DNA of 26,939 bases from JAEUNJ01 sp052035955 (GCA_052035955.1 JBPOHD010000120.1:1-26939); one strand, 5' to 3'. Counted from the first letter of the stretch, positions 7,121 through 15,678 are shown. A program made the numbers and translations. The notes: generated by a model not told the origin, from the sequence alone.

Positions 7121-8635
7121 CTACCCGCCCAGCCCTGCAAACCTGGGCAGTTCCAGGCGGCGCAGGTCGCGAATGATGCCCGGGACCCGCTCCATCAGCC
7201 CGGTATGCCGCGGGACGTGCCAACCGCCGACGAGGCTGACCGCCTCGCGCAGCCGGGGATCGGTGCCGGCACATTGTTCGAGCAGATGGCCCGCGTTGGC
7301 CAGGTCGTTGAGCTTGCCCAGGGCATCCTGCGCCTCCGCCAGGACGGAGGAACAGCGTTTCAGGCGGCGCCCGCCGGTCATCGGCGCGAAGAACTCCAGC
7401 CCGTAGCGCAGGCGCTTGACGGCGATGCGCAGCGCATGCAGGGAGGCCGGCGCGTCGGGCCGGGCGGCGTTCGCCAGCCGGACCACCTTGCGCCGCAAGC
7501 GGGACAAACGGCGGGCGGCGAAGGAGGACAGGACCTCTCCCTGCCCCGTTGCGCCATCCAGGGCATGGAGTTGTTCGGCGGCGACCAGCATGGCCTGCCC
7601 GTAGCGGGCCGAGCCCAGGTAGGCGTCGGTGGCCCGCCGGGCGGCGAAGCGCCGCTCGGTGATCTCCCCGTCGAGGGCGGCCAGCCGAGGTTCGTCGGGC
7701 AGGGCGGCGAGTACGGGAGAAACGATCTCGGCATGGAGCACGTCCAGGTCCCGGGTGCGGCCCAGCAGCGTCGCCATTTCCCTCAGGTCGGGCAGGATGC
7801 TCTCCACGAGCGCGGGTTGGAGCAGGGGCGCAAAGAGGCGCAGGGAAGCCCTCAGGCGGCGGGTCGCCACCCGCACCTGGTGTATGTATTCGGGATGGGT
7901 GTCGACGACCGCGCCGTCCCGGTTCAGCTGCAGGTGGGTCAGGCAGTTGAAGGCGATTTCCCGGAAAGCCGCCGCCGGGCTGGCGTCGGCCGGAAAGCGG
8001 GGCGTCTCCGCCTTGGCCGGGCTCGCGCCCTGGCCGCGGAAGAGCCGGTAGCCCCGTTCCGCCTTCGAGCGTTGGGCCGGCGCCATCGGGAAGCGTTGCG
8101 CGAACGCACCGGCGACGGAGAAGATGGCGCGGGCGTCTCCGGTCACCCGTTCGATCTCGACTTCCGAGATGGCCTCGCGCCGTCCGGCAGCGGCGATCCA
8201 TCCCTGGTCCAGCATCACGTCGAGCGTCGCCCCCGGGGTCGGTTGGAGCCGCCAGGTGGTGCGCCGGAAATTCGTCTCGAATACGGGCGAAAGGCGGCCG
8301 CGGGCGTTCAGTTTCTCCAGGAATCGCCGCAGGCCCGCATCATCGACGCCGGAGAAATCGAAATGCCCCCCGTAGGCCTGCTCCCATTCCGGGCGGGAGG
8401 TCAGTCCTCCGGCCGAGGCCGCCGACAGTTTCACGGTCTGGATCCAGCTTGCACCGTCGCGCCGCAGCCTGAGCGAGACGCGCGCCCGCATCAAATCGAG
8501 CCGGGCGGTGTCGTAATAGAGGTTGAGCAGGCGAGACTGGCGGCGCGATTCGGCCCTGGCCAGCAACGCATGGCGTGGAAATCGGCTCGCAGCCGTTTCC
8601 GGCAGGGCCAGCTTCAGTTCGATTTCTTCTGCCAT
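7121..8635 (-). CDS. CYTH-CHAD protein, probable inorganic triphosphatase / polyphosphate-binding
   Basis: The 504-residue protein starts at ATG 8635, preceded by GGAGAACCCC; a longer in-frame start at 8686 lacks a convincing ribosome-binding site. Residues 1 to about 200 are a CYTH triphosphate-tunnel domain with the ExExK signature in EIELKL and an LNLYYDT strand. Such domains hydrolyse inorganic triphosphate, as in E. coli YgiF. Residues about 215-500 are a CHAD domain, a histidine-rich helical bundle that binds polyphosphate, with conserved-looking HQVRVATRRLRASLRLF and LHALRIAVKRLRYGLEFF repeats. The gene runs between the MacB-like permease gene upstream and sixA downstream, all on the minus strand. 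A Pho-box-like sequence lies 52 bases before its start but in reverse orientation. No signal peptide or membrane segment is visible. Confidence 0.88.
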   Translation of the reverse strand: MAEEIELKLALPETAASRFPRHALLARAESRRQSRLLNLYYDTARLDLMRARVSLRLRRDGASWIQTVKLSAASAGGLTSRPEWEQAYGGHFDFSGVDDAGLRRFLEKLNARGRLSPVFETNFRRTTWRLQPTPGATLDVMLDQGWIAAAGRREAISEVEIERVTGDARAIFSVAGAFAQRFPMAPAQRSKAERGYRLFRGQGASPAKAETPRFPADASPAAAFREIAFNCLTHLQLNRDGAVVDTHPEYIHQVRVATRRLRASLRLFAPLLQPALVESILPDLREMATLLGRTRDLDVLHAEIVSPVLAALPDEPRLAALDGEITERRFAARRATDAYLGSARYGQAMLVAAEQLHALDGATGQGEVLSSFAARRLSRLRRKVVRLANAARPDAPASLHALRIAVKRLRYGLEFFAPMTGGRRLKRCSSVLAEAQDALGKLNDLANAGHLLEQCAGTDPRLREAVSLVGGWHVPRHTGLMERVPGIIRDLRRLELPRFAGLGG

Positions 8636-8704
8636 GGGGTTCTCCGGACGGGCCGGATTATCGGGCACCGCGCCGGTCCGGGGCAACTGTCACATAACGG
8701 TAAC

Positions 8705-9940
8705 CTACTCGTACCGCAAGGCTTCGATCGGCAACAACGCTGCCGCCTTGCGGGCCGGATAGAAGCCGAAGAATACCCCGACGGCGGCCGCGAATCCCAC
8801 CGCCAGGGCGATCGATGCCATCGACAACTCGATCCGCCAGCCGGCGAACTGCCCGATCATCAGCGAGCCGCCGATGCCCAGGCCGATGCCGACGAAGCCG
8901 CCGATCAGCGAGAGCACCACGGCCTCCACCAGGAACTGGGTCAGGATGTCCCGGCCGCGGGCGCCGACGGCCATGCGCAGGCCGATCTCGCGGGTGCGTT
9001 CCGTCACCGAAACCAGCATGATGTTCATGATGCCTATGCCGCCGACGACGAGGGACACCGAGGCCACGGCGGCCAGCAGCATGGCCATCACCCGAGACGA
9101 CTCCTCCTGGGTCTGCAATACCTCGGCCATGTTGCGGACATTGAAGTCGTCGTCCTGGCCCGGCTGCAGGCGATGGCGTTGACGCAACAACTCCCTGACC
9201 TTGCCTTCCGCCGTCCCCACGTCGACGCCCTGGCGCACCTTGATGTGGATCGACCCGACGGAGCGGGACTTGGCGAGGGAGGTGCTGCCGAGGACCCGCT
9301 TGCGGGCGGTCGATATGGGCACCAGGACCACGTCGTCCTGGTCCGAGCCGGACAGGCTTTGTCCCTTGCGGTCCAGCACCCCGATCACCGTCAGCGGCAC
9401 CTTGCGGATGCGGACCACCTGGTCGATGGGACTGGCATCGCCGAACAGGCTGGTCGCCACCGTCTGGCCCAGCAGGGCCACCTTCGCCGCGCCGTAGACT
9501 TCCGAGGGCTCGAAGCCCCGGCCCTCGACGACCGTCCATTCCCGCGCCTCGAAATACTCGTTGGTGACCCCGTAGAACACGGTCGACCAGTTGGCGTTGC
9601 CGGAGACCACCTGGCCGCTGCCGCGCAAGGCCGGGGCCGCCGTCTGGATCTCCTCCAGTTCCCGGCCGATGGCATAGGCGTCGTCCTCGCTGATGGTCTG
9701 CAGGGAGCCGGCGCCGCCGCGCGCGCCGGTGAAGGTGGCCGAGGCGGAAAAGACGATGATCAGGTTGGAGCCGAGGGCGCGGATCTGTTCCTCCACCCGG
9801 GCCTGGGCGCCCGCGCCGACGGCCACCATGACGATCACGGCGGCCACCCCGATGATGATGCCGAGCATGGTCAAGCCGGAGCGCAGCTTGTTGACCCGCA
9901 GCGCCCGCAGCGCCACCCGCAAGGTCGCCAGGAAGTTCAT
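8705..9940 (-). CDS. MacB-like ABC transporter permease (FtsX/MacB_PCD type)
   Basis: The 411-residue protein has one N-terminal membrane segment (LTMLGIIIGVAAVIVMVAVGAGA, split over about residues 21-45), a large periplasmic domain of about 220 residues, and three C-terminal membrane segments (about 283-400). This is the MacB/FtsX topology, and the GLRMAVGARGRDI coupling string and YPARKAAALLPIEALRYE ending are typical. In MacB itself the ATPase and permease are fused; here they are separate genes whose stop and start overlap (ATGA, 9937-9940). Such mechanotransmission transporters do not pump through the membrane but drive an adaptor and an outer-membrane TolC-type channel. No tolC homologue is in the window. 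Substrate is unknown. Confidence 0.9.
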   Translation of the reverse strand: MNFLATLRVALRALRVNKLRSGLTMLGIIIGVAAVIVMVAVGAGAQARVEEQIRALGSNLIIVFSASATFTGARGGAGSLQTISEDDAYAIGRELEEIQTAAPALRGSGQVVSGNANWSTVFYGVTNEYFEAREWTVVEGRGFEPSEVYGAAKVALLGQTVATSLFGDASPIDQVVRIRKVPLTVIGVLDRKGQSLSGSDQDDVVLVPISTARKRVLGSTSLAKSRSVGSIHIKVRQGVDVGTAEGKVRELLRQRHRLQPGQDDDFNVRNMAEVLQTQEESSRVMAMLLAAVASVSLVVGGIGIMNIMLVSVTERTREIGLRMAVGARGRDILTQFLVEAVVLSLIGGFVGIGLGIGGSLMIGQFAGWRIELSMASIALAVGFAAAVGVFFGFYPARKAAALLPIEALRYE

Positions 9941-10677
9941 GCCGGGGACTCCGTGTCCGCTTGCAGGTCCCGCGCGGCGTCCCTGGGGGCGTTGGTCCTG
10001 TCCTCGACGACCCGGCCGTCGCGGAAGGAAATGATGCGGCCGGCGAAGGCCGCCACGTCGTGCTCGTGGGTCACCAGGACGATGGTGATGCCGCCGCGGT
10101 TGAGGGCCTGGAGCAGGGCCATGATTTCGATGCTGGTGCGCGAGTCGAGGGCCCCGGTCGGCTCGTCGGCCAGTACCAGCATCGGATCGTTGGCCAGGGC
10201 ACGGGCGATCGCCACGCGCTGCTGCTGGCCCCCCGACAACTGGGTCGGCTGGTGATGGTGCCTGTCGGCCAGTCCCACCTGGGCCAGCGTGGCCATGGCC
10301 TTGCGCCGTCGCTCCTGGGCCGGCAGGCCACGATACAACAGGGGCAGGGCCACGTTGTCGAGGGCGCTCGTGCGGGCCAGCAGATTGAAGTGCTGGAACA
10401 CGAAACCGATATGCCGATTGCGCAGGCCGGCCAGTTCATCGGCGGAGAGTCTGGACACCTCCTGGCCGGCCAGCCAGTACTCGCCGCCGCTGGGATGGTC
10501 GAGGCAGCCGAGGAGGTTCATGAAGGTGGACTTGCCCGACCCGGAGGGGCCCATGACGGCCACGAACTCGCCGCCGGCGATATCCAGGGAAACCCCCCGG
10601 AGCGCGGCGACGACGGTATCGCCCATGGCGTAGTCCTTGGCCAGGGCGCGGGTACGGATCAGCGGCTCCCTCTCCAT
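9937..10677 (-). CDS. MacB/LolD-type ABC transporter ATPase
   Basis: The 246-residue ATPase starts at ATG 10677, 13 bp after the adaptor gene stop; a longer in-frame start lies inside that gene and is rejected. It has Walker A GPSGSGKST (about residues 43-51), the Q-loop in FVFQHFNLL, signature LSGGQQQR, Walker B LVLADEPTGALD and the H-loop VTHEHD. The sequence is of the MacB/LolD clade that partners with FtsX-like permeases. It lies between genes for its presumed adaptor and permease. The gene overlaps the permease start by four bases, indicating coupled translation. Confidence 0.92.
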   Translation of the reverse strand: MEREPLIRTRALAKDYAMGDTVVAALRGVSLDIAGGEFVAVMGPSGSGKSTFMNLLGCLDHPSGGEYWLAGQEVSRLSADELAGLRNRHIGFVFQHFNLLARTSALDNVALPLLYRGLPAQERRRKAMATLAQVGLADRHHHQPTQLSGGQQQRVAIARALANDPMLVLADEPTGALDSRTSIEIMALLQALNRGGITIVLVTHEHDVAAFAGRIISFRDGRVVEDRTNAPRDAARDLQADTESPA

Positions 10678-10690
10678 GGCCGGCGTCGGC

Positions 10691-12208
10691 TCAGAACATG
10701 CGCGGGCCGGGCGCGGTGGCTGCCTTGCCGACGCTGGCCCCCGTCGCCGTGCCGACGATGATCTCCATGCCTTCGCTGACCTCGCCGGAGACGATCTCGG
10801 TGACCGTCCCGTCGGAAATGCCCAGCCGCACCGGGATGGCCTTCGGACGGCCCTCCGCATCCGCCACCCAAAGCCGGCCGGAGCCGGTGCCGCCGGCGCG
10901 CACGGCGTCGAGTTCGCCGGCCAGCTCGGCGTAGCGTTTCTGCTGTTCCGGGTTGAGGATGCCGTTGATGCGCTCGCGGGTCTCCAGGCGCAGGCGTTCC
11001 TGGGCCTTGGCCCGATCGGCCTCCGGCAGGTCCCGGACGGCGCCGCGCTTGCCGCGCAACTCACCGAGGATGGAGTCCAGCTTGCCCTGCTGGTCCGGGT
11101 CCAGCTTGAGTTCCGCCACCAGGCGTTCGCGCAGCTGGCCGCCGGGGCCGCCAGCCGGGGGGCCGCCGGCTTCGGGGGCCGGCGTCGCCGCCTTCGCCTC
11201 GGCGGCCGCGGGCTTGAAGCGCAGCGCGGCGTTGGAAACCTTGAGCACCGAGTCCTTGCGCTGGGTGAGGATGCGCACGTTGGCGGTCATGCCCGGCAGC
11301 AGGATCAGTTCCGGATTGCCGGCCGAGACGATGACCGTATAGGTGACCACGTTGGACACCACCTGCGCCGCCTTGCGGATCTGCATCACCTGGCCCTCGA
11401 AGGACCGGCCCGGGAAGGCGTCCACGGTGAAGGTGGCCTTCTGGCCGAGGCGGATGCGGCCGACGTCGGCCTCGTCGATCGAGGTCTCCACCTGCATGTC
11501 GGTCAGGTTGCGGGCGATGACGAAGAGTTCGGGCGCCTGCAGGCTGGCCGCCACCGTCTGGCCCGGTTCGATGCTGCGCTTGACGACGACGCCATTCACC
11601 GGCGCCCGGATCTCGGTGCGCGCCAGGTCGACGCGGGCCTGGGCCAACTGGGCCTCCCGCTGGCGCACGGTCGCCTCGCTGTTGCGCACCTGGGCCTCGG
11701 CCACCTGCAGTTGGGCGCGGGCGGCCTCCATCACCGTCAGGGCCTTGTCCCGGTCCGCCGGGGAGATGAAGTTCTTCTCGACCAGGAGCTTCTTGCGCTC
11801 GAAATCGCGTTCGGCGTCGGCGAGGTTTACCCGGGCCCGGAACACTTCCGCCTTCTGCACCAGGACTCCGGAACGGGTCGCCTCCAGGTCCGCTTCCGCC
11901 TGGCGCACACGGTACTCGAAAGTCTCCGGGTCCAGCCGGGTGATCAGCTGGCCGGCCTTCACCTCGGAATTGAAGTCCACCAGAATCTCCTTGATCTGCC
12001 CGGAGACCTGGGATCCCACCTGGACGGAGACCACCGGATTGAGGGTGCCCGATGCGGAAACCTGCGCGTTCAGCGGACCCCGCTCGACCTTGGCGAACTT
12101 GTAGCGGGGCGCTTCGTTGCCGCCCCCAAGCATCCGATAGCCGGCGAAGCCCAGGACGGCTGCCACCACGACGATCGCGGCCAGCAGGCCACTTTTTCCG
12201 ATTTTCAT
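10691..12208 (-). CDS. MacA-like periplasmic adaptor with Spy/CpxP-like (LTxxQ) insertion
   Basis: The 505-residue protein has an N-terminal membrane anchor (about residues 7-27), then the MacA/HlyD order of elements: a lipoyl half (VGSQVSGQIKEILVDFNSEV), a coiled-coil hairpin (about 100-190), the second lipoyl half (IRAPVNGVVVKRSIEPGQTV) and beta-barrel segments. From about residue 330 the usual membrane-proximal region is interrupted by an Ala/Pro/Gly-rich linker. A charged helical stretch of about 75 residues follows, containing LDPDQQGKLDSI and LNPEQQKRYAEL, two motifs resembling the LTxxQ repeats of Spy/CpxP periplasmic chaperones. The adaptor fold then resumes (RLWVADAEGRPKAIPVRLG). Canonical MacA is about 370 residues. 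No clear ribosome-binding site precedes ATG 12208; TAGAAT 12 bases upstream is a possible -10 without a -35. It lies 65 bp after soxB in the same direction. Confidence 0.87.
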   Translation of the reverse strand: MKIGKSGLLAAIVVVAAVLGFAGYRMLGGGNEAPRYKFAKVERGPLNAQVSASGTLNPVVSVQVGSQVSGQIKEILVDFNSEVKAGQLITRLDPETFEYRVRQAEADLEATRSGVLVQKAEVFRARVNLADAERDFERKKLLVEKNFISPADRDKALTVMEAARAQLQVAEAQVRNSEATVRQREAQLAQARVDLARTEIRAPVNGVVVKRSIEPGQTVAASLQAPELFVIARNLTDMQVETSIDEADVGRIRLGQKATFTVDAFPGRSFEGQVMQIRKAAQVVSNVVTYTVIVSAGNPELILLPGMTANVRILTQRKDSVLKVSNAALRFKPAAAEAKAATPAPEAGGPPAGGPGGQLRERLVAELKLDPDQQGKLDSILGELRGKRGAVRDLPEADRAKAQERLRLETRERINGILNPEQQKRYAELAGELDAVRAGGTGSGRLWVADAEGRPKAIPVRLGISDGTVTEIVSGEVSEGMEIIVGTATGASVGKAATAPGPRMF

Positions 12209-12273
12209 GGCCGCATTCTACGGCAGGCCGTCCCGGGTCGCCGGCGGGCGGGCGCCTCCGGGGCCGCAGGGGC

Positions 12274-14001
12274 TCAGGCCATGCCCCGGTTGCCCTCCAT
12301 GCCGATCAGGCGCGGGTTGTTGAGGCGGCGGGCGGTGACGGTCCTGCGGTCGCGCAGCCAGCGGGCGACGACCTCCCAGATCGGTTCCCCCTGGGCACCT
12401 TCGGCGACCGGCGCCCAGCCGGCCACCTTGTACTTGCGGCCCGCTTCGATGGGCTTGCCGGCCAGCCGCATGTCCTGGATGCGGTTGCCGATCTTCGCGT
12501 TCGGATCGCAGGCATAGGTCATGCCGCCGACCCGCACCATGTCGCCGCCCTGCTGGTAATAGGGGTCGGGATTGAAAAGGTTGTCGCCCACGTCCTCCAG
12601 GATGTTCTTGATCTGCTCGCCGCTCATCTCGGTCAGGGTGGAGTAGGGGTAGGTGATGGCGGTCTGGTCCATCAGGTGCTCGAAGGTGATGGACTGGCCG
12701 GGCAGGAGCGTCGTCCCCCAGCGGAATCCCGGCGAGAAGGCGATGTCGGCGCCCTTGACGTCGATCATCGCGTCGAGGATCAATTGGTCCCAGGAGCCGT
12801 TGAAGTTGCCCCGCCGGTACAGCAGCCCCTCGGTGACGGCCAGGGGTTCGGTCAGCTTCGCTAGGTGCGGCGCGCGCACCTTCTCGATCAAGGCGGCCAT
12901 CTCGCGGTCCGCCGGCAGGAGTCGCGAGAAGACCGGCAGCAGCCGGTAGCGGAAGTCCGCGATGGCGCCGTTGCGGACGTCGAAGTCGAGGACGGCCAGG
13001 AACTTGCCGTTGGAGCCCGCGTTGGTGACCAGGGTGCGGCCGCCGGGGTTGGCGACGACGACCGGCTGCGGTATGCCGTCATGGGTGTGGCCGCCGAGGA
13101 TGGCATCGATGCCGCGCACCCGGGAGGCGAGCTTCAGGTCCACGTCCATGCCATTGTGGGAAAGCACCACCACCACCTTGGCGCCCTTGGCCCGCGCCTC
13201 GTCCACCGTCTTCTGCATCTCCTCCTCCTGGATGCCGAAGGTCCAGTCGGGGACCATGTAGCGCGGGTTGGCGATGGGCGTGTAGGGGAAGGCCTGGCCG
13301 ACCACCGCCACCGGCACCCCGTTCATCTCGCGGATCGCGTAGGGGGCGAACACCGGGTCGCTGAAGTCGGTGGTCTTGACGTTCTGGGCGAGGAATTCGA
13401 TACGCCCCTTGAAATCCCGTTCGAGGATCTCCTTCACCCGCTCGTGGCCGAGGGTGAATTCCCAGTGGGGAGCCATCATGTCCACGCCCAACAGGCGGCA
13501 GGCATCGACCATGTCCTGCCCCTTGCTCCACAGGGCGGTGGCGGAACCCTGCCAGGTATCCCCTCCGTCGAGCAGCAGGGCCCCGGGGCGGCTGGTCCGC
13601 AGCCGCTTCACCAGGGTGGACAGGTGGGCGAACCCGCCGACGCTGCCGAAGGTCCTGGCCGCGCGCTCGAAGTCCAGGTAGGTGAAGGCGTGCGCCTCGG
13701 GCGAGCGCGGGGCGATCCGGAAGGCCTTCAGCAGGTGCTCGCCGACCAGGTGCGGCGGTTTGCCGGAAGCGGCGCCGACGCCCAGGTTCACGCTCGGTTC
13801 GCGGAAATGCAGGGGCAACAACTGGGCGTGGCAGTCGGTGAAATGCAGCAGATGGACGTTGCCGAAGCGCGGCAGGTCGTAGAGCCGGTCGATGCCGGGA
13901 CTGCCCTGGGCGGCGAGGATGTCGGGAGCGTCGAGCGCCATTCCGGCGGCTGCGCCGGCGGCGAGGATTTGCAGGAACTCGCGGCGGTTCATCGAGGACA
14001 T
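12274..14001 (-). CDS. soxB: Thiosulfohydrolase SoxB
   Basis: The 575-residue protein begins MSSMNRREFLQILAAGAAAG, a twin-arginine signal, in keeping with export of folded, dinuclear-manganese SoxB. Start ATG 14001 is favoured over ATG 13992 by a GGAG at the right distance. Metal-site motifs of the 5'-nucleotidase-like fold are present: LLHFTDCHAQ (Asp56, His58), LLDGGDTWQGSA, LSHNGMD and GGHTHDG (His305, His307, Asp308). A C-terminal 5'-nucleotidase-type domain follows. SoxB releases sulfate hydrolytically from the SoxY-bound cysteine S-thiosulfonate in the periplasm. It is the last sox gene of the soxYZAXB run, separated from soxX by 171 bp holding a strong hairpin. No soxC or soxD follows; a MacA-like gene does. 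Confidence 0.97.
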   Translation of the reverse strand: MSSMNRREFLQILAAGAAAGMALDAPDILAAQGSPGIDRLYDLPRFGNVHLLHFTDCHAQLLPLHFREPSVNLGVGAASGKPPHLVGEHLLKAFRIAPRSPEAHAFTYLDFERAARTFGSVGGFAHLSTLVKRLRTSRPGALLLDGGDTWQGSATALWSKGQDMVDACRLLGVDMMAPHWEFTLGHERVKEILERDFKGRIEFLAQNVKTTDFSDPVFAPYAIREMNGVPVAVVGQAFPYTPIANPRYMVPDWTFGIQEEEMQKTVDEARAKGAKVVVVLSHNGMDVDLKLASRVRGIDAILGGHTHDGIPQPVVVANPGGRTLVTNAGSNGKFLAVLDFDVRNGAIADFRYRLLPVFSRLLPADREMAALIEKVRAPHLAKLTEPLAVTEGLLYRRGNFNGSWDQLILDAMIDVKGADIAFSPGFRWGTTLLPGQSITFEHLMDQTAITYPYSTLTEMSGEQIKNILEDVGDNLFNPDPYYQQGGDMVRVGGMTYACDPNAKIGNRIQDMRLAGKPIEAGRKYKVAGWAPVAEGAQGEPIWEVVARWLRDRRTVTARRLNNPRLIGMEGNRGMA

Positions 14002-14131
14002 GGGGACTCCGGAAAGGAAAGGCGGGGCTCGGTGGCAAGGCGCGCCCGGTACGGCTTGCGGGCACCCGATGCCATGGGCGGCTGCGACCCGGCGGGCCGG
14101 GTGGCGGGCAACCGGAAGACGCTCGGCGTTA

Positions 14132-14160
14132 CGCGGCTTCCCCTGGGCAGGGAAGCCGCG
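14132..14160 (-). repeat. Strong inverted repeat in the soxX-soxB spacer
   Basis: Arms CGCGGCTTCCC (14132-14142) and GGGAAGCCGCG (14150-14160) are perfect 11-bp complements around a 7-base loop. In the sox transcript it begins 12 bases after the soxX stop. There is no following U-run, so it is more likely an RNA-stabilising or processing hairpin, or a weak attenuator, than an intrinsic terminator. Confidence 0.7.
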
Positions 14161-14172
14161 GCGGGTCGGTCG

Positions 14173-14793
14173 TCACTTGTTGACCGGCGACTCGGGATCC
14201 AGCAGCAGCGCGACCAGGTGGCGGATCTGCTGCTCGTTGAGGGCGCCGACATGGCCGAAGCGCGGCATCTCCGAGCAGACGTTGTAGGCCTTGGCATTGA
14301 AGACCTTGGTATAGACGTACTTCTGCATGTCCGCACCGCTGCCCCGGATCTTGCCGAACTGGTACAGGCTCGGGCCCACGGTACCGTAGGACAACTCCTT
14401 GGGCGAGATCTGGTGGCAGTTGTAGCAATTGCCGCCCACCGGCAGGCCGGGATTGTCGGTCCAGGTGAAGCCGCGGCCGCTCTGGGCGATCTGCTCTCCC
14501 TGTTTCCAGTCGCCCATCAGCCTGCCGTCCGCCGGATAGCGGACGCCAGCCAACTGGTCGGCCTCGATCTGCCTCGCGATGTAGGCCGGGGGATTGTTGC
14601 CGGTCCGGTTGCAGATGGCCTGCAGGCCGTCCTCCGACAGCCGGTCCAGGCCGGCCTGGCCACGGGGCTGGAAGTCCTTGGCGATCACGGCGATCGCCAC
14701 CGCCCGCCGGTCGGAATCGGCCTCGGCCAGGGCCGCGGTCAGGGCCAGCGGCGCCGCCACCAGGCCCAGGGCAATGAATTTTTTCGTCTGCAT
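14173..14793 (-). CDS. soxX: Sulfur oxidation cytochrome c SoxX
   Basis: The 206-residue protein has a Sec-type signal (residues 1 to about 23, ending TAALAEA). A region of about 90 residues precedes the haem domain, longer than in short SoxX forms. The single c-type haem site is CYNCH (Cys123, Cys126, His127), and Met176 in SEMPRFG is the likely distal ligand. SoxX forms the SoxAX complex that oxidatively joins thiosulfate to the SoxY cysteine and receives electrons. Start ATG 14793 follows GGGGGGAAG, which overlaps the soxA stop region; the two genes are 12 bp apart. The order soxA then soxX on the minus strand supports co-translation. Confidence 0.94.
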   Translation of the reverse strand: MQTKKFIALGLVAAPLALTAALAEADSDRRAVAIAVIAKDFQPRGQAGLDRLSEDGLQAICNRTGNNPPAYIARQIEADQLAGVRYPADGRLMGDWKQGEQIAQSGRGFTWTDNPGLPVGGNCYNCHQISPKELSYGTVGPSLYQFGKIRGSGADMQKYVYTKVFNAKAYNVCSEMPRFGHVGALNEQQIRHLVALLLDPESPVNK

Positions 14794-14805
14794 GTTCTTC
14801 CCCCC

Positions 14806-15678
14806 TCAGCGCTTGATGCCCGGGCCCTTGTACTCCAGGCCGTTGGCGGTACCGATCAGATAGGTCAGCAGGTAGGCGACCGCGTCCGAGGCGTACTTGG
14901 GTTGGGGGAAGCGCTGCTGGCGGAAGCAGTCGCCCATGCGCCATTGGTGGGTCAGCATGACGCCGCCGGTCATGCGATACCCGGGCCAGCCCTGGACGCC
15001 CTTGAGGGCGCCCTGGGGCGTGCTGATGTTCGGCAGGTTCTGCATGCGGATGCGCTTGCCGTCGGAACCGTGGCAGGTATTGCAGGAGAAATCGTAGGGT
15101 CCGGCCCGGTAGGCGGCCATCTCCTTGCCGATTTCGTAGGCTTCGCGGACCTTCGGGTCATTCAGGGGCACTGCCAGCTTCATGTTGCGCGACTGCCCGG
15201 CGACGTAGGTGACCAGGTTGGTGATGTCGGGGGTATGGGTCTCGCTGGCGAACGGGCGCTGGGCGATGTCATCGAACCGGAAGCCCTGCTTTTCCACCAT
15301 GCACCAGACGATGCGGCGCTCCGCATCCATCACCGCATCGGCATCGGGATAGTGGCGGGGCGTCTGGACGTAGGCGCCCTTGACCTTGCCGATCCCCAGG
15401 CCGAGGTCGCAGCTCTCGGCCAGCGACACGTTGCGCGGGCCGCGCCTGGCCTTCCACAATTCCTCGCCCTTGGCCTCGAACAACTCGGCCGGATTGCTGT
15501 CCTCCATCTCGGCGCGGAATTTCTCGAACTCCTGGGTGGCGGCGTCCTTTTCCTCCGCCTGGGTAGCCGCCTTCGGCGGCGGCGCCTTGCGCGGGGCCGG
15601 CTTGGCTTGCGCCCATGTCCCCAGGGAAATGGCGGCGGCCAGGCATCCGGCCGCCACTGGCATCAATGCTTTGCGCAT
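14806..15678 (-). CDS. soxA: L-cysteine S-thiosulfotransferase subunit SoxA (single-haem type)
   Basis: The 290-residue protein has a signal peptide (residues 1 to about 24), a Pro/Ala-rich linker, then the SoxA fold. Only one c-type haem motif is present, CNTCH (Cys199, Cys202, His203). Active-site Cys251 lies in MGDCFRQQRFPQP. At the place of the N-terminal haem of dihaem SoxA the sequence reads SCDLGLG (Cys90), with Cys126 in IVWCMVEK; these two cysteines probably form the disulfide seen in monohaem SoxA proteins. Start ATG 15678 follows a strong GGAGGAG. The upstream spacer to soxZ holds a REP-like hairpin. SoxA acts with SoxX in the periplasm. Confidence 0.95.
   Translation of the reverse strand: MRKALMPVAAGCLAAAISLGTWAQAKPAPRKAPPPKAATQAEEKDAATQEFEKFRAEMEDSNPAELFEAKGEELWKARRGPRNVSLAESCDLGLGIGKVKGAYVQTPRHYPDADAVMDAERRIVWCMVEKQGFRFDDIAQRPFASETHTPDITNLVTYVAGQSRNMKLAVPLNDPKVREAYEIGKEMAAYRAGPYDFSCNTCHGSDGKRIRMQNLPNISTPQGALKGVQGWPGYRMTGGVMLTHQWRMGDCFRQQRFPQPKYASDAVAYLLTYLIGTANGLEYKGPGIKR

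Noticed and set aside
8636..8686. N-terminal extension of the CYTH-CHAD protein (MPRTGAV...)
   Set aside because: The ribosome-binding site and the start of the conserved EIELKL motif both favour ATG 8635.
6797..10255. Very long plus-strand frame of 1152 codons across sixA, CYTH-CHAD and the permease
   Set aside because: It spans several clear minus-strand genes with strong family motifs, has low-complexity composition and no domain. The plus-strand frames at 12865-16149 and 10637-12517 are the same type of artefact.
12209..12273. TAGAAT as a -10 box for the MacA-like gene
   Set aside because: There is no matching -35 at an acceptable distance, and the start codon would lie only about six bases after the predicted transcription start.
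14002..14172. Small frames in the soxX-soxB spacer
   Set aside because: They are overlapped by the hairpin, lack ribosome-binding sites and show no recognisable product.
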